The notes under the pieces: generated by a model
The model's database searches: none
Seen by the model: only the letters and a program-made list of their open reading frames with translations
What the model was told of the DNA's origin: nothing
Translations under genes and position numbers: made by a program
In this document: positions 8,934 to 18,215 of the stretch, piece by piece
Position numbering within the stretch: position 1 is the stretch's first letter
How the letters are laid out: each line of letters starts with the position of its first letter
Source of the DNA: Opitutales bacterium
GTDB taxonomy: Bacteria; Verrucomicrobiota; Verrucomicrobiia; Opitutales; Seribacteraceae
Length of the DNA stretch: 64,000 nucleotides
Direction of reading: 5' to 3'
Assembly: GCA_028042835.1 (NCBI GenBank)
Contig: JAOFOL010000003.1
Coordinates: 1 to 64,000, forward strand

Positions 8934-9104
8934 TCACCTAACTCCTTCGAACATTTTACGAATTTCTTCCGTTTCCTCAGCATGATCAATATCCCATTTT
9001 GCAATCGCTGCCTGATTCTCCAGATACTTTCGAACTCCAAGCCCAATTATGATAAAGGCAAAAACTCCAAAAAAAAGAGTAGGAAGTGTCAGTTTACTTT
9101 TCAT
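8934..9104 (-). CDS. Small single-pass membrane protein, 56 aa, below the ORF-track cutoff
   Basis: Reading the minus strand from the ATG at 9104 gives 56 residues beginning MKSKLTLPTLFFGVFAF and ending EEIRKMFEGVR, stop TGA. A Shine-Dalgarno-like AGAAGG stands 6 bases before the start. One transmembrane helix is predicted by eye (about residues 8-24), followed by a charged, probably helical tail. It sits between the sulfatase-DUF1080 gene upstream (its stop is 22 bases before this start) and pyrE downstream, all on the same strand, so it may be the last part of the sulfatase transcript. No family is recognised. Confidence 0.65.
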   Translation of the reverse strand: MKSKLTLPTLFFGVFAFIIIGLGVRKYLENQAAIAKWDIDHAEETEEIRKMFEGVR

Positions 9105-9126
9105 TACAACCTTCTAAAAAAACAAA

Positions 9127-11304
9127 CTAATATACCGGAGGTTTCCAACCATCTGGCAACCTCCCTTGGGGGCGCACCCCTTTTGAACCCTTTGGGATCC
9201 CGTGCTGTTTTACTGAGAGTAGAGGTAAATTATCAGCTAGGTGTTTAATTTTCATTTCTTTAAACTCAATTATCATCGGTGGACCTTTGTGTACCTGCAT
9301 AGCAAGTACACCTTCCATCGAGCGTCCTTTTTTGTCTAAATCGATCAGGTCTGCTGTTGGATGTCCGTCTATCCAGTGACGGTGATGATTTGCTTCCACT
9401 AACACCCGGTAGTCATGCCATTCCCCTGGAGTAAACTCTTTCACCTCAAAAGCTCCAACGACCCAGGGTTGTCCAGATGGATCAACAATGACTTTCTCAC
9501 CGGTATGGGAAAGAATTCGCCTCCCTCGCTCCTCATACAGCATACCATTGTATTTAGACTGATTAGCTACCACATCACATTGGTATCCAGTTACCACATC
9601 GAGTCCGATATCTGCTCGGGAACGTCCACGGTATTGAATACCGCTGTTCCCTCCCTCCGTAACTCGAACTTTTACCCGAAGATCAAAATTTCTAACTGTA
9701 GATGCCTTCCAGGTAATAAAACGATTCATTTTCAAAGAACCATCCGTTCGGCCGATCAGCACCCCATCTTGCTTGGACCAATATTTTGAATCTCCCGACC
9801 AGTTACGGATTCGGTTTCCGGGTGCTATCAGATTGGCGAAACCATCGACACTAGGGCGATTGGCCACTTTAGCCGCAGAAACCGGATGTGGGTCCGTTGA
9901 TCTGGAAAAAGGTTGTTTCATAGGAGATAAGGGACCCCCCAGTTCCTTGACTCGTCGATCCGTCAATCCCCTCATTTGCTTGAGAGTGTCTAAATACTTG
10001 GGATTACTTGCCAAGTTGGTCAGTTCATCAGGATCGATTTTTAAATCATGCAGGAATTCGTAATTTTTTTCATCCACATAGCGAACATACTTATAACGCC
10101 CACCTCGTATCCCTTCGAATGCAGGAATTCGATGGCGCACCGCAAAGTGTTCGTGAAATGTATATTCACGCCAAGATGATGGATTTGAATCAGAAATTAA
10201 TTTTGCAAAAGTTTTACCCTGGTATCTTTTCGGAATTTCTACCCCTGCCCAAGAAAGAAAAGTCGATGGAAGATCGAGATTCAAAACAGATTCCTGCCGG
10301 ACCTGTCCACGGGCTTTTCCTTTAACCCGTGGATCATACACGACCATCGGAACACGGAGTGATTCTTCATAGTGTGACCATTTACCGGCAAATCCGCGAT
10401 TCCCCATGTGATATCCGTTATCTGCGGTGTAAACAATAATGGTATTTTCAGCTAATCCTTGTTTTTCCAATGCTTTCAGAAACCGACCAATTGCATTATC
10501 AATTCCACTGACCATTCGGAAGTAAGCCCGCATATTGGTTCGATAGCGTTCATCTGTATTCCAACGCCAAAAAAATCGTTCCCGATTAATAGTTGTCTTC
10601 AGAAAGTCTGGTTGTTTTTCAAAAATCGCCGGATCATTCAATCGAGGAGGAGCAATCTCATCATCCTCATACATTCCATCCATCGTTCGGGGCCAGGGGA
10701 AATGTCCAATTCCTGGACGCCGGTCACCATCTTCAGCATGGCACGCATTAAACCACATATTCATGGCAAACGGTTTATCCTTAGGCTGAGCTTCAATAAA
10801 TTCGATCCCCCGATCCACGATCAGTTCCGTTTCATGGCGAAGGGTTCCATCCTCCTGTTTTTTATAAAACGGATTTCTGCCAATTGGATGAAACTCATCA
10901 AAATGATCCTGAGCTTTCCATCCTTTGGGCATTTTCGCATGCCACTTCCCTGCAAAGCCAGTCCGGTATCCCGCGTCCCTTAGATAATCAACATACAATT
11001 TATCCACCGCTTCCGGCTTAGCCATATCATGATTTCCAGGTACGCCATAACTACGTCCAGTTAAGCCTGTAAGAATAGTCGTTCGGCTAACCCAGCAAAT
11101 CGACTGGCTCACAAACGCATTTTCAAAACGGGTGCCCTCTTTTGCTAATCTATCAATATGTGGAGTCTCCACCAAAGGGTGCCCGTAGCACCCAAGCACG
11201 CTTGAAGTCTGATCATCTGTAAAGAAGAAGACTATATTTGGCTTTTTAGCTAAAACCGTGCTGATGAAGTGAAGAAATACAAGGAGGAGGAAATAATTTT
11301 TCAT
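9127..11304 (-). CDS. Secreted sulfatase fused to a C-terminal DUF1080 (3-keto-glycoside hydrolase) domain
   Basis: 725 residues with a signal peptide ending near STVLA. Residues about 20-480 form an S1-type sulfatase: the metal-binding 'NIVFFFTDDQ', the formylglycine Cys (about residue 70) in 'SICWVSRTTILTG' where Val replaces the usual Pro, 'TGFAGKWHAK' and 'VYTADNGYHMGNRG'. From about residue 505 a DUF1080 jelly-roll begins with 'NLIAPGNRIRNWSGD' and includes 'VRVTEGGNSGIQYRG' and 'EWHDYRVLVEANH'. DUF1080 members include 3-keto-disaccharide and 3-keto-glycoside hydrolases. The fusion suggests desulfation and keto-glycoside cleavage of one glycan by one exported protein. A formylglycine-generating enzyme is needed and none is seen here. 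Confidence 0.85.
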   Translation of the reverse strand: MKNYFLLLVFLHFISTVLAKKPNIVFFFTDDQTSSVLGCYGHPLVETPHIDRLAKEGTRFENAFVSQSICWVSRTTILTGLTGRSYGVPGNHDMAKPEAVDKLYVDYLRDAGYRTGFAGKWHAKMPKGWKAQDHFDEFHPIGRNPFYKKQEDGTLRHETELIVDRGIEFIEAQPKDKPFAMNMWFNACHAEDGDRRPGIGHFPWPRTMDGMYEDDEIAPPRLNDPAIFEKQPDFLKTTINRERFFWRWNTDERYRTNMRAYFRMVSGIDNAIGRFLKALEKQGLAENTIIVYTADNGYHMGNRGFAGKWSHYEESLRVPMVVYDPRVKGKARGQVRQESVLNLDLPSTFLSWAGVEIPKRYQGKTFAKLISDSNPSSWREYTFHEHFAVRHRIPAFEGIRGGRYKYVRYVDEKNYEFLHDLKIDPDELTNLASNPKYLDTLKQMRGLTDRRVKELGGPLSPMKQPFSRSTDPHPVSAAKVANRPSVDGFANLIAPGNRIRNWSGDSKYWSKQDGVLIGRTDGSLKMNRFITWKASTVRNFDLRVKVRVTEGGNSGIQYRGRSRADIGLDVVTGYQCDVVANQSKYNGMLYEERGRRILSHTGEKVIVDPSGQPWVVGAFEVKEFTPGEWHDYRVLVEANHHRHWIDGHPTADLIDLDKKGRSMEGVLAMQVHKGPPMIIEFKEMKIKHLADNLPLLSVKQHGIPKGSKGVRPQGRLPDGWKPPVY

Positions 11305-11364
11305 ACAAGGGTCTATGTCTTAAAAAAGATAATTATTATGTTTTGAAAAAAAACACGAACAGTT

Positions 11365-12732
11365 TTACTTCTTAAAATTCACCAGTTCATCTTGGTTCGC
11401 TTTTGCCAATTTTATGAGAGTTTGAACTCTGTCCGGATATTCTGCTGCCCAGTTTCTTTTTTCTCCTGAATCTTCCTTCAAATTTACAAGAAATAATTTC
11501 TTATCCTGTCTGTTCATTTCGGGAATGTCATCTGGACGAATGTTCTCCCTAGCATTCGCGTATAATTTCCAATCTCCTTCCCTCATCACCCATTGCCCAT
11601 TCTGATTACCAAGCTGCCAATAGTATCGTTTGTGGGGGGATTCAGATTTGGAATCGTGCACGACTTCAGATATTGATTTACCGTCTAATCTATGACCTTC
11701 AGGAATCTTTGCCCCAGTCCATTCGGCAAGGGTTGGCCACCAGTCAGTACCGGCTACAAACTGATCTCTTGTCTCACCCTTGGCAATTTCTGCAGGCCAC
11801 GAAACCACTGATGGTACTTTAATCCCACCTTCAAATAAATTGCCCTTATGCCCACGGTAAGGACCGGCACTCCCACCACCGCCAAAAGTACGATCCTCCA
11901 CACTATGCCCATGATCAGACTGAAAGATAAAAATGGTATTTTCCCGTAAGCCCTCTTCCGTAAGATGACTAAGTACCTGGCCTATCAATTCATCGGTCGT
12001 ACTCATAAACGCCGCATATTTATCCCTTGGATGGGCTAGGCCCTGAAATTTTTCACGCCATTTATTTGTTGCCTGTAAAGGATAGTGCGGCCAATTGATC
12101 GCCCAATAAATAAAAAAGGGAGTGGATTTATTTTTTGAAATAAAAGAATTACACTCGGATACCATTAAATCTCCAAAATATTCCCCATCTCTCCAAATTT
12201 CCTTACCTTGCCTCCAAAGGTCATGGCGATTTGGACCAGACCAGTAAAAAAAATGACTGTAATTATCAATACAGCCTCCCATATGTCCGAAAGAATAATC
12301 AAAACCCTGTCCATTCGGCATAGTCTCGGGAGTAAAGCCTAGGTGCCACTTTCCTATATGACCAGTGCTATATCCATTGTTCCTTAAGAGTTCCGCAAGA
12401 GTGATCTCAGAACTGGGCATCCCCGGTTTCCCTCTAGATGAACTGACATTGGCAGGGACGCCTGCTCTTGCCGGGATCCGACCAGTTAACAAACCTGCCC
12501 GTGAAGCCGAACATATTGCAGAAGGTGCATACATATTGGTAAATCGAATACCCGTCTCCGCCAATCGGTCGATAGTAGGTGTATACAAATCCTTCGCACC
12601 GTAACATCCAGCATCCACGCTTCCCTGATCATCGGTGTAAACAAAAATGACATTTGGTTTTGATTGATTTGCATGGACGAACCCTATGCTGAAAATAAAA
12701 AGGAATAGATTAAATTGAAAGTAACCGTTCAT
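11365..12732 (-). CDS. Secreted S1-family sulfatase
   Basis: 455 residues with a signal peptide (FLFIFSIGFVHA). The metal site 'NVIFVYTDDQG', the formylglycine Cys at about residue 74 in 'AICSASRAGLLTGR', 'GHIGKWHLG', and 'FQSDHGHSVEDR' are all present, so it should be active once the Cys is converted. It resembles arylsulfatase A / N-acetylgalactosamine-sulfatase-like enzymes; the exact sulfated sugar cannot be told. It lies 60 bases upstream of the sulfatase-DUF1080 gene on the same strand and is probably expressed with it. Confidence 0.88.
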   Translation of the reverse strand: MNGYFQFNLFLFIFSIGFVHANQSKPNVIFVYTDDQGSVDAGCYGAKDLYTPTIDRLAETGIRFTNMYAPSAICSASRAGLLTGRIPARAGVPANVSSSRGKPGMPSSEITLAELLRNNGYSTGHIGKWHLGFTPETMPNGQGFDYSFGHMGGCIDNYSHFFYWSGPNRHDLWRQGKEIWRDGEYFGDLMVSECNSFISKNKSTPFFIYWAINWPHYPLQATNKWREKFQGLAHPRDKYAAFMSTTDELIGQVLSHLTEEGLRENTIFIFQSDHGHSVEDRTFGGGGSAGPYRGHKGNLFEGGIKVPSVVSWPAEIAKGETRDQFVAGTDWWPTLAEWTGAKIPEGHRLDGKSISEVVHDSKSESPHKRYYWQLGNQNGQWVMREGDWKLYANARENIRPDDIPEMNRQDKKLFLVNLKEDSGEKRNWAAEYPDRVQTLIKLAKANQDELVNFKK

Positions 12733-12890
12733 AAAAATTATAATATCTCTGTGGATTAATCTTCATCAATTTAAAAGGGAAGAATCAAAGAAGTAATTTC
12801 AGACAGTGCGGAAATGATCGAATTTCTTGATCCTTGCTAATGAATAAAATTTCTACCATTTATGTAAATCATTATTATACACATAATCTC

Positions 12891-13493
12891 ATGACATCTA
12901 CCGTTATTACACTTATCGTTATAGGCATATTAGGCCTATTTATTATCTTCGCTATTATTGGTGTTTACAACAAACTGGTTACTTTAAAAAATCGGTTTGA
13001 AAATGCGTTCTCTCAAATTGAAGTTCAATTACAAAGACGCTATGACCTGATTCCCAACTTGATTGAAACAGTTAAAGGATACATGGCTCATGAAAAGGAA
13101 ACTTTAGAAGCGGTTATCCAGGCTCGTAATCAGGCACAGAGCAGTCTGCAAACTGCATCACAAAATCCCGGTGATGCATCAGCCATGGCGGGACTCGCGG
13201 GAGCGGAAGGCATGCTTGGCGGAGCTCTTGGCAGAATCTTCGCGCTTTCCGAAAGCTACCCTGACCTCAAAGCCAATCAAAATATGGCAAATTTACAGGA
13301 GGAATTAAGCAGTACGGAAAACAAGGTCGCTTTCTCCAGGCAAGCATTCAACGATTCCGTGACCACTTATAATACATACAAGCAGACTTTTCCCCCCGTA
13401 TTTTTTGCAGGCATGTTTGGACATGGACAAGACGCCACCCTTTTAGAATTCGAGACTGAAAAAATTAAGAAAGCACCAAAAGTCCAGTTTTAA
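12891..13493 (+). CDS. LemA family membrane protein
   Basis: About 200 residues from the ATG giving MTSTVITL, chosen because the family begins directly with its membrane anchor; the track start at a TTG (12834) or the ATG at 12840 would add a polar leader that the family lacks. The segment 'LIVIGILGLFIIFAIIGVYNKLV' is followed by the conserved 'RFENAFSQIEVQLQRRYDLIPNLIETVKGY', which includes the 'RRYDLIPNL' hallmark. The remainder is helical. Its function is not well defined. The next gene is an M48 metalloprotease with a 31-base gap, a frequent pairing. Confidence 0.88.
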   Translation: MTSTVITLIVIGILGLFIIFAIIGVYNKLVTLKNRFENAFSQIEVQLQRRYDLIPNLIETVKGYMAHEKETLEAVIQARNQAQSSLQTASQNPGDASAMAGLAGAEGMLGGALGRIFALSESYPDLKANQNMANLQEELSSTENKVAFSRQAFNDSVTTYNTYKQTFPPVFFAGMFGHGQDATLLEFETEKIKKAPKVQF

Positions 13494-13524
13494 TCTTTTA
13501 TATTAGTGCCCAGGCATCTGCTCA

Positions 13525-15414
13525 ATGGACTTCTTCTCGGAACAAGATCAAGCACGAAAGCGTTCAAAATGGCTTGTTTTGCTTTTCTGTCTCGCAGTCA
13601 TCAGCATTGCACTCTCCGTCTTTTTTTTACTCAGTTATTTTTCCGAACCTAGTTGGGAGCTTTTTTGGCTAACCGGTGGAGGAACCGTTGGCGTGGTTGC
13701 CTTGGCAAGTATTGGTCGAATTGCATCCCTCTCTTCTGGGGGATCTGTAGTGGCAGAATCTCTCGGTGGGCACCTCATCTCTTCCAATACCAAAGATCCT
13801 CAAAAGCGTAGAATTCTTAATATCGTGGAGGAAATGGCAATTGCATCTGGAACTCCCGTACCGCCTGTATATCTCATGGAAGAAAAAGGAATCAATGCAT
13901 TTGCGGCGGGGTATTCTGCAAACAACGCGGTAATTGGAATTACCCGAGGTTGCGCAGAGAAATTAAATCGTGACCAACTTCAAGGAGTAGTCGCCCATGA
14001 ATTCAGCCACATCCTCAACGGAGATATGCGATTAAACATCAAACTTACCGGTTTAATATTCGGGATCGTATTCCTATCAAGAATCGGACAAATCCTCATG
14101 CGTGTGGCTGCCCTCTCCGGTGGAGGAAGAAGAAAGAAAGATGATGGAACTGCCGCATTGCTGGTTCTTGGACTTGCTCTTTTACTTCTTGGATTAGTTG
14201 GTGGCTTTTTTGGATCTTTAATCCGGGCAGCGGTCAGTAGACAAAGAGAATTTCTTGCGGATGCATCCGCAGTTCAGTTTACCCGCAATCCGGAAGGCAT
14301 TAGCGGAGCACTCAAAAGAATTGGTGGATTCTCTACTGGGTCCACACTGGAGACTGCAACAGCAAGTGATTTTTCCCACATGTTTTTTGGATCAGCCCTC
14401 AGCAGTATTTTTGCAACCCATCCACCCCTCGAACAACGTATTAGAAAAATTGAGCCTAACTGGAAAGATTCGTATCCAAAAACAGATGAAATCGTAGAAA
14501 AAATCGATCCAAAATCAGAAAAAATTTCGGGGTTTGCAGGGGCGACTGGTACATCTTCTTCTTCTCAATCCAAAGTCACACCCAAGAGGGTCTCTGAAAA
14601 CTTTGCTGATGTATTTGTAGGTCCCACACCCGATAATATCATACAGGCCCGCGAACTCTTAGCAGGTATACCCGCCACTCTACTCGATCTTTGCAAGGAA
14701 CCTTTCGGTGCCCGATGCGTTATTTTCGCAATTCTTTTGGATACTGTAGATCCAGCGATGCGAGACCAACAGGTCAGTTTTATCCAAAACCGATTGGAAA
14801 CAGATACCGATATTCTAACACTCAAAATCTTTTCCCTGTTAAACTCGATTTCCTGTTTTGAAAAATTTGCCTTAATTGAGGAGTGTGCCTCTCCGTTACG
14901 GGAACTTTCTTCTCGCCAACTTGAGGGATTTTCCGAGGTGGTTGACATCTTAATCAAGATGGACCAGAGAGTTGACCTTTTTGAATGGAGTATCCAAAAA
15001 GTGATTTTTAATCATTTAAACATGGAGGAAAAAGCAAAGTCTCACAATCCTCACGGATCAGCTGGATTGACTGCCAACCACGATAGATGTGCTCAATTCC
15101 TCGGAGCACTTGCTCATTACGGAGGTGATAAAAAAAATGCTGAGGCCGCTTTCCTAAAAGGGATCAATCTATTGAGCCCAAAATCTCAGTCCACGATACC
15201 TGCCATTGAATATTGTGGGATTGATGCATTGGAAAAAATCCTGCCCCGCTTACAAAAAATGAGTGCTTCAGCCAAACGAACATTTCTTTCTGCCTGCATA
15301 GCCACCGCTACACATGATAATCAAATTTCAGAAATCGAATTTTTAATTTTGAGGGGACTGGCGGCGGCAATTTCATGCCCGATGGGGCTACATCTTCCAG
15401 AGAGTCCTGCATAG
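13525..15414 (+). CDS. HtpX-like M48 membrane metalloprotease with a C-terminal helical extension
   Basis: 629 residues. Two N-terminal membrane helices (about 17-40 and 47-65) precede the catalytic domain, which carries the zinc motif HEFSH (about residues 158-162) and the downstream zinc ligand region 'RQREFLADASAVQF'. A further hydrophobic stretch 'LLVLGLALLLLGLVGGFFGSL' sits between them. After about residue 330 a long soluble region ends in a TerB-like segment 'THDNQISEIEFLILRGLAAAI'. HtpX-type proteases degrade damaged membrane proteins. The LemA-M48 gene pair suggests joint membrane quality control. It is much longer than E. coli HtpX (about 290 residues) because of the C-terminal half. 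Confidence 0.88.
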   Translation: MDFFSEQDQARKRSKWLVLLFCLAVISIALSVFFLLSYFSEPSWELFWLTGGGTVGVVALASIGRIASLSSGGSVVAESLGGHLISSNTKDPQKRRILNIVEEMAIASGTPVPPVYLMEEKGINAFAAGYSANNAVIGITRGCAEKLNRDQLQGVVAHEFSHILNGDMRLNIKLTGLIFGIVFLSRIGQILMRVAALSGGGRRKKDDGTAALLVLGLALLLLGLVGGFFGSLIRAAVSRQREFLADASAVQFTRNPEGISGALKRIGGFSTGSTLETATASDFSHMFFGSALSSIFATHPPLEQRIRKIEPNWKDSYPKTDEIVEKIDPKSEKISGFAGATGTSSSSQSKVTPKRVSENFADVFVGPTPDNIIQARELLAGIPATLLDLCKEPFGARCVIFAILLDTVDPAMRDQQVSFIQNRLETDTDILTLKIFSLLNSISCFEKFALIEECASPLRELSSRQLEGFSEVVDILIKMDQRVDLFEWSIQKVIFNHLNMEEKAKSHNPHGSAGLTANHDRCAQFLGALAHYGGDKKNAEAAFLKGINLLSPKSQSTIPAIEYCGIDALEKILPRLQKMSASAKRTFLSACIATATHDNQISEIEFLILRGLAAAISCPMGLHLPESPA

Positions 15415-15431
15415 AAGAATACAACTGATCC

Positions 15432-16532
15432 TCAAATAGTGATCTCTGCTCCACCTTTCGCAGCAGACTCCATAGATGCCATCATCAGTCTCTGGGTAAG
15501 TAAGGTAATCATTGGCCAGTGAGGATCCGGCTCACCTCCCATTGCCAAGCCCGAAAAAGTACGAAATAAATTCGTCTCCTGAGCATTCCGATGACTACTT
15601 GCATATTCATCCACTTGATGACTGGTTTCTTTCCGTTCCATTCGAAAGTCACAAATATCACAATCAAAGGAAGCATTTGATGAAAGAAAACCAATTCGGT
15701 TTCCATAGTAAGGAAGAACAAAATCATCGACTCTTATATTTCCCTTGGTTCCACTGATATGAGCGAACTGTTGATGTTCAGTCAAAAAGGAACAATAGAA
15801 AGAGGCGGACACACCATCAAAAAATACTTCACCGGTGAATTCAGTGGGGACGGGTCGGGGACTATCTGATCTTGCAGAAGAATTCAAAATTCGCCCAGTT
15901 ATCTTTTTTGGTTTTTCATACTTCATTGCCCAAAGAATAAAACGGAGAGTATACCATCCCAAGTCACCCAGGCAGCCATGCGGTTCAAGATCACTGTGCA
16001 TACGAATATTTTCTGTTAGAAACTCATCAGGTGCACAAAAGCTAAACTGAGTATTTATACGGCGAAGCTTACCGATGCTGGTGCCATCCTCCATAACTTC
16101 TCTAATCCTGTTTAACCGATTACTGTGCATAAACATAACCCCGTCCATAAACTGAACCCCGGCACGGTCACAGGCAGTTATAATTTCCTCAACCTGCTCG
16201 ACAGTCGTACCACATGGTTTTTCGCTTAATAAATGTTTACCTGCAGCCGCCACTTTCAATGCCCATTCTGCCCGTAACCCAGTGGGAAGTGGTAGATAGA
16301 TCGCATCTATGTCGTCGCGGGCAAGAAGCTCATCATAACTACCCATCGCTTCTGGAGTAACTTCATGAACCACCTGGGAACTACAACGGTCAATAAAATC
16401 CTGCGATTTAGAAATATCACGACTCGCCACTGCGACCAGTTCAGCATTTTCTGCATTTCGTATTGATTGCCAATTTTTTTGGGCTATCCCTGCAGATCCA
16501 AGAATTCCCCAACGACATGTTTTTTTGCTCAT
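15432..16532 (-). CDS. Gfo/Idh/MocA family sugar oxidoreductase
   Basis: 366 residues, normal length. An N-terminal Rossmann fold shows 'WGILGSAGIAQKNW' and the catalytic-site motif 'LLSEKPCGTTVEQV' with the conserved Lys. The C-terminal domain contains 'LGDLGWYTLRFILWAM', typical of the family. No signal peptide is seen, so it is cytoplasmic. Members oxidise or reduce sugars, sugar acids and their derivatives with NAD(P). It lies convergent with the M48 gene and divergent from a sulfatase gene, so a role in catabolism of the desulfated sugar is a reasonable inference. Confidence 0.85.
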   Translation of the reverse strand: MSKKTCRWGILGSAGIAQKNWQSIRNAENAELVAVASRDISKSQDFIDRCSSQVVHEVTPEAMGSYDELLARDDIDAIYLPLPTGLRAEWALKVAAAGKHLLSEKPCGTTVEQVEEIITACDRAGVQFMDGVMFMHSNRLNRIREVMEDGTSIGKLRRINTQFSFCAPDEFLTENIRMHSDLEPHGCLGDLGWYTLRFILWAMKYEKPKKITGRILNSSARSDSPRPVPTEFTGEVFFDGVSASFYCSFLTEHQQFAHISGTKGNIRVDDFVLPYYGNRIGFLSSNASFDCDICDFRMERKETSHQVDEYASSHRNAQETNLFRTFSGLAMGGEPDPHWPMITLLTQRLMMASMESAAKGGAEITI

Positions 16533-16639
16533 AAAATTTTTTAATGCACATAAAAAGGAAAAGGGTCGAGTCAGAATAATCCTCCTAATTAGCCTGACCC
16601 CCTTGACTCATGCTTATCAAATCTCAATGGTAAGACTTT

Positions 16640-18163
16640 ATGAATATTTTAAAAAGAGTTCTTTTCATTCATACTTTTATCCTTTCGAATATGGTCTCTT
16701 ATGGTGCCGATAAGAACATAATTTTTTTTATAACCGATGATCAATCTCCGACTCTTGGATGCTATGGTGATCCTGTAGCCAGGACGCCGGCAATCGATGC
16801 TCTTGCGAAAGATGGTACACTTTTCCTTAACGCCTTTGCCACCACAGCCAGCTGTTCTGCAAGTCGTTCCGTGGTAATGAGTGGACTGCATAATCATGCC
16901 AACGGTCAGTACGGTCACCAGCATTCATTTCACAAATTTTCCAGTTACTTTAATATCATCGGTCTGTCCCTACCTCGCAACCTGGCCAAAGAAGGCTACC
17001 GTACTGGACATATTGGTAAATACCATGTCTCTCCCGAAGAAGTTTTTCATTTTGATACCTACCTTAAAGGAAATTCTCGTAATGCAGTGCAAATGGCCGA
17101 GCAGGCAAAAGAATTCTTATCAGCGAAAAGCGACCAGCCCTTCTTTCTCTATTTTGCAACTTCTGACCCTCACCGCGGGGGAGGCAAGGATATGACCTCG
17201 AAAAATAAACTCAAACCTGACCTCTTTGGTAATAAGCCGGAGGGAAAATCCCATGATGGAGTTGAGGAAGAATTTTATGACCCCAAGAAGGTTCCGATTC
17301 CATCTTTTCTGCCCAACACATCGGAGACTCGTGAAGAACTTGCTCAATATTACCAAAGCGTATCTAGAATCGATCAGGGAGTTGCAAGACTCGTTAAAAT
17401 CCTCCGTGAAAATGATCTTTATGATAAGACCATGATTGTGTTCACCTCCGATCACGGCATGGCATTTGCCGGAGGTAAGACCACCGTGTACGAAGGCGGC
17501 CTCCGTGTTCCATTTGTTGTGAGAAACCCTTATCTAAAAAAGCGGGGTGTTCGTCACTCCGCGATGATCAGTCATATTGATATCACTCCATCTCTTCTCG
17601 ATTTTGCCGGGGCTTTGGACTCTAAACATAATCGCCCTCTTCGATGGGAGGACCCAAATAAAGCCTTTCCCGTCCCCAAGTCCAAAGCACCCAAGGACAA
17701 CCGTGGAGTCACTGCCAAAATGTCATCCTATCATGGAAAGTCATGGATAGGAATTTTGGAGCAAGCCGAAAACACTCATTGGAATAGCATCTTTGCATCT
17801 CATACTTTTCATGAAATTCAAATGTATTACCCCATGCGAGTCTATCGTGATAAGGAATATAAACTGATCTGGAATATTGCACACCCCCTTCCCTATCCTT
17901 TTGCCTCGGACCTTTGGGCAGCAAGCAGTTTTCAGGCACAGTATCAGAAGTCTCTAAGTGCTCCCTATGGTAAAAAAACCGTCCGAGAATACATCCATCG
18001 CCCTGAATTTGAATTCTTCAAGATAAAGGATGATCCCGAAGAATCTGATAACCTAGCCGGGAATCCCAAGTTTTCTGCCAAACTAGATGAATATAAAGAA
18101 AAGTTGAAATCTGCTCAAAAAAAATTCCAAGACCCATGGATCATGAAATGGTCATATGAATAA
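16640..18163 (+). CDS. Secreted S1-family sulfatase, N-sulfoglucosamine sulfohydrolase-like
   Basis: 507 residues with a signal peptide (LFIHTFILSNMVSYGA). The metal site 'NIIFFITDDQSPTLGCYGD' and the formylglycine Cys at about residue 72 in 'ASCSASRSVVMSGLHNHANGQ' are present, with 'HIGKYHVSPEE' and 'FTSDHGMAFAGGKTTVYEGG' downstream. The 'HNHANGQYGH' stretch after the Cys motif resembles heparan N-sulfatase (SGSH) type enzymes, which suggests N-sulfated or related substrates, though bacterial members vary. It is divergent from the Gfo/Idh gene over about 107 bases. Confidence 0.86.
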   Translation: MNILKRVLFIHTFILSNMVSYGADKNIIFFITDDQSPTLGCYGDPVARTPAIDALAKDGTLFLNAFATTASCSASRSVVMSGLHNHANGQYGHQHSFHKFSSYFNIIGLSLPRNLAKEGYRTGHIGKYHVSPEEVFHFDTYLKGNSRNAVQMAEQAKEFLSAKSDQPFFLYFATSDPHRGGGKDMTSKNKLKPDLFGNKPEGKSHDGVEEEFYDPKKVPIPSFLPNTSETREELAQYYQSVSRIDQGVARLVKILRENDLYDKTMIVFTSDHGMAFAGGKTTVYEGGLRVPFVVRNPYLKKRGVRHSAMISHIDITPSLLDFAGALDSKHNRPLRWEDPNKAFPVPKSKAPKDNRGVTAKMSSYHGKSWIGILEQAENTHWNSIFASHTFHEIQMYYPMRVYRDKEYKLIWNIAHPLPYPFASDLWAASSFQAQYQKSLSAPYGKKTVREYIHRPEFEFFKIKDDPEESDNLAGNPKFSAKLDEYKEKLKSAQKKFQDPWIMKWSYE

Positions 18164-18186
18164 GCTATATTTTCAAAGATTGAAAT

Positions 18187-18209
18187 CTTTACCCCCTCAA
18201 TTGGTAAAG
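18187..18209. terminator. Weak hairpin between convergent genes
   Basis: CTTTACC and GGTAAAG form a 7-bp stem with a 9-base loop, followed on the plus strand by a T-rich run (TTGTTCTATTTTTTT). It lies between the sulfatase stop (18163) and the mqo stop (18216), where a terminator is expected. Confidence 0.4.
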
Positions 18210-18215
18210 CTTGTT

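Noticed and set aside
10459-10983. 174-aa ORF on the plus strand
   Set aside because: Antisense to the sulfatase domain of the sulfatase-DUF1080 gene; no family likeness.
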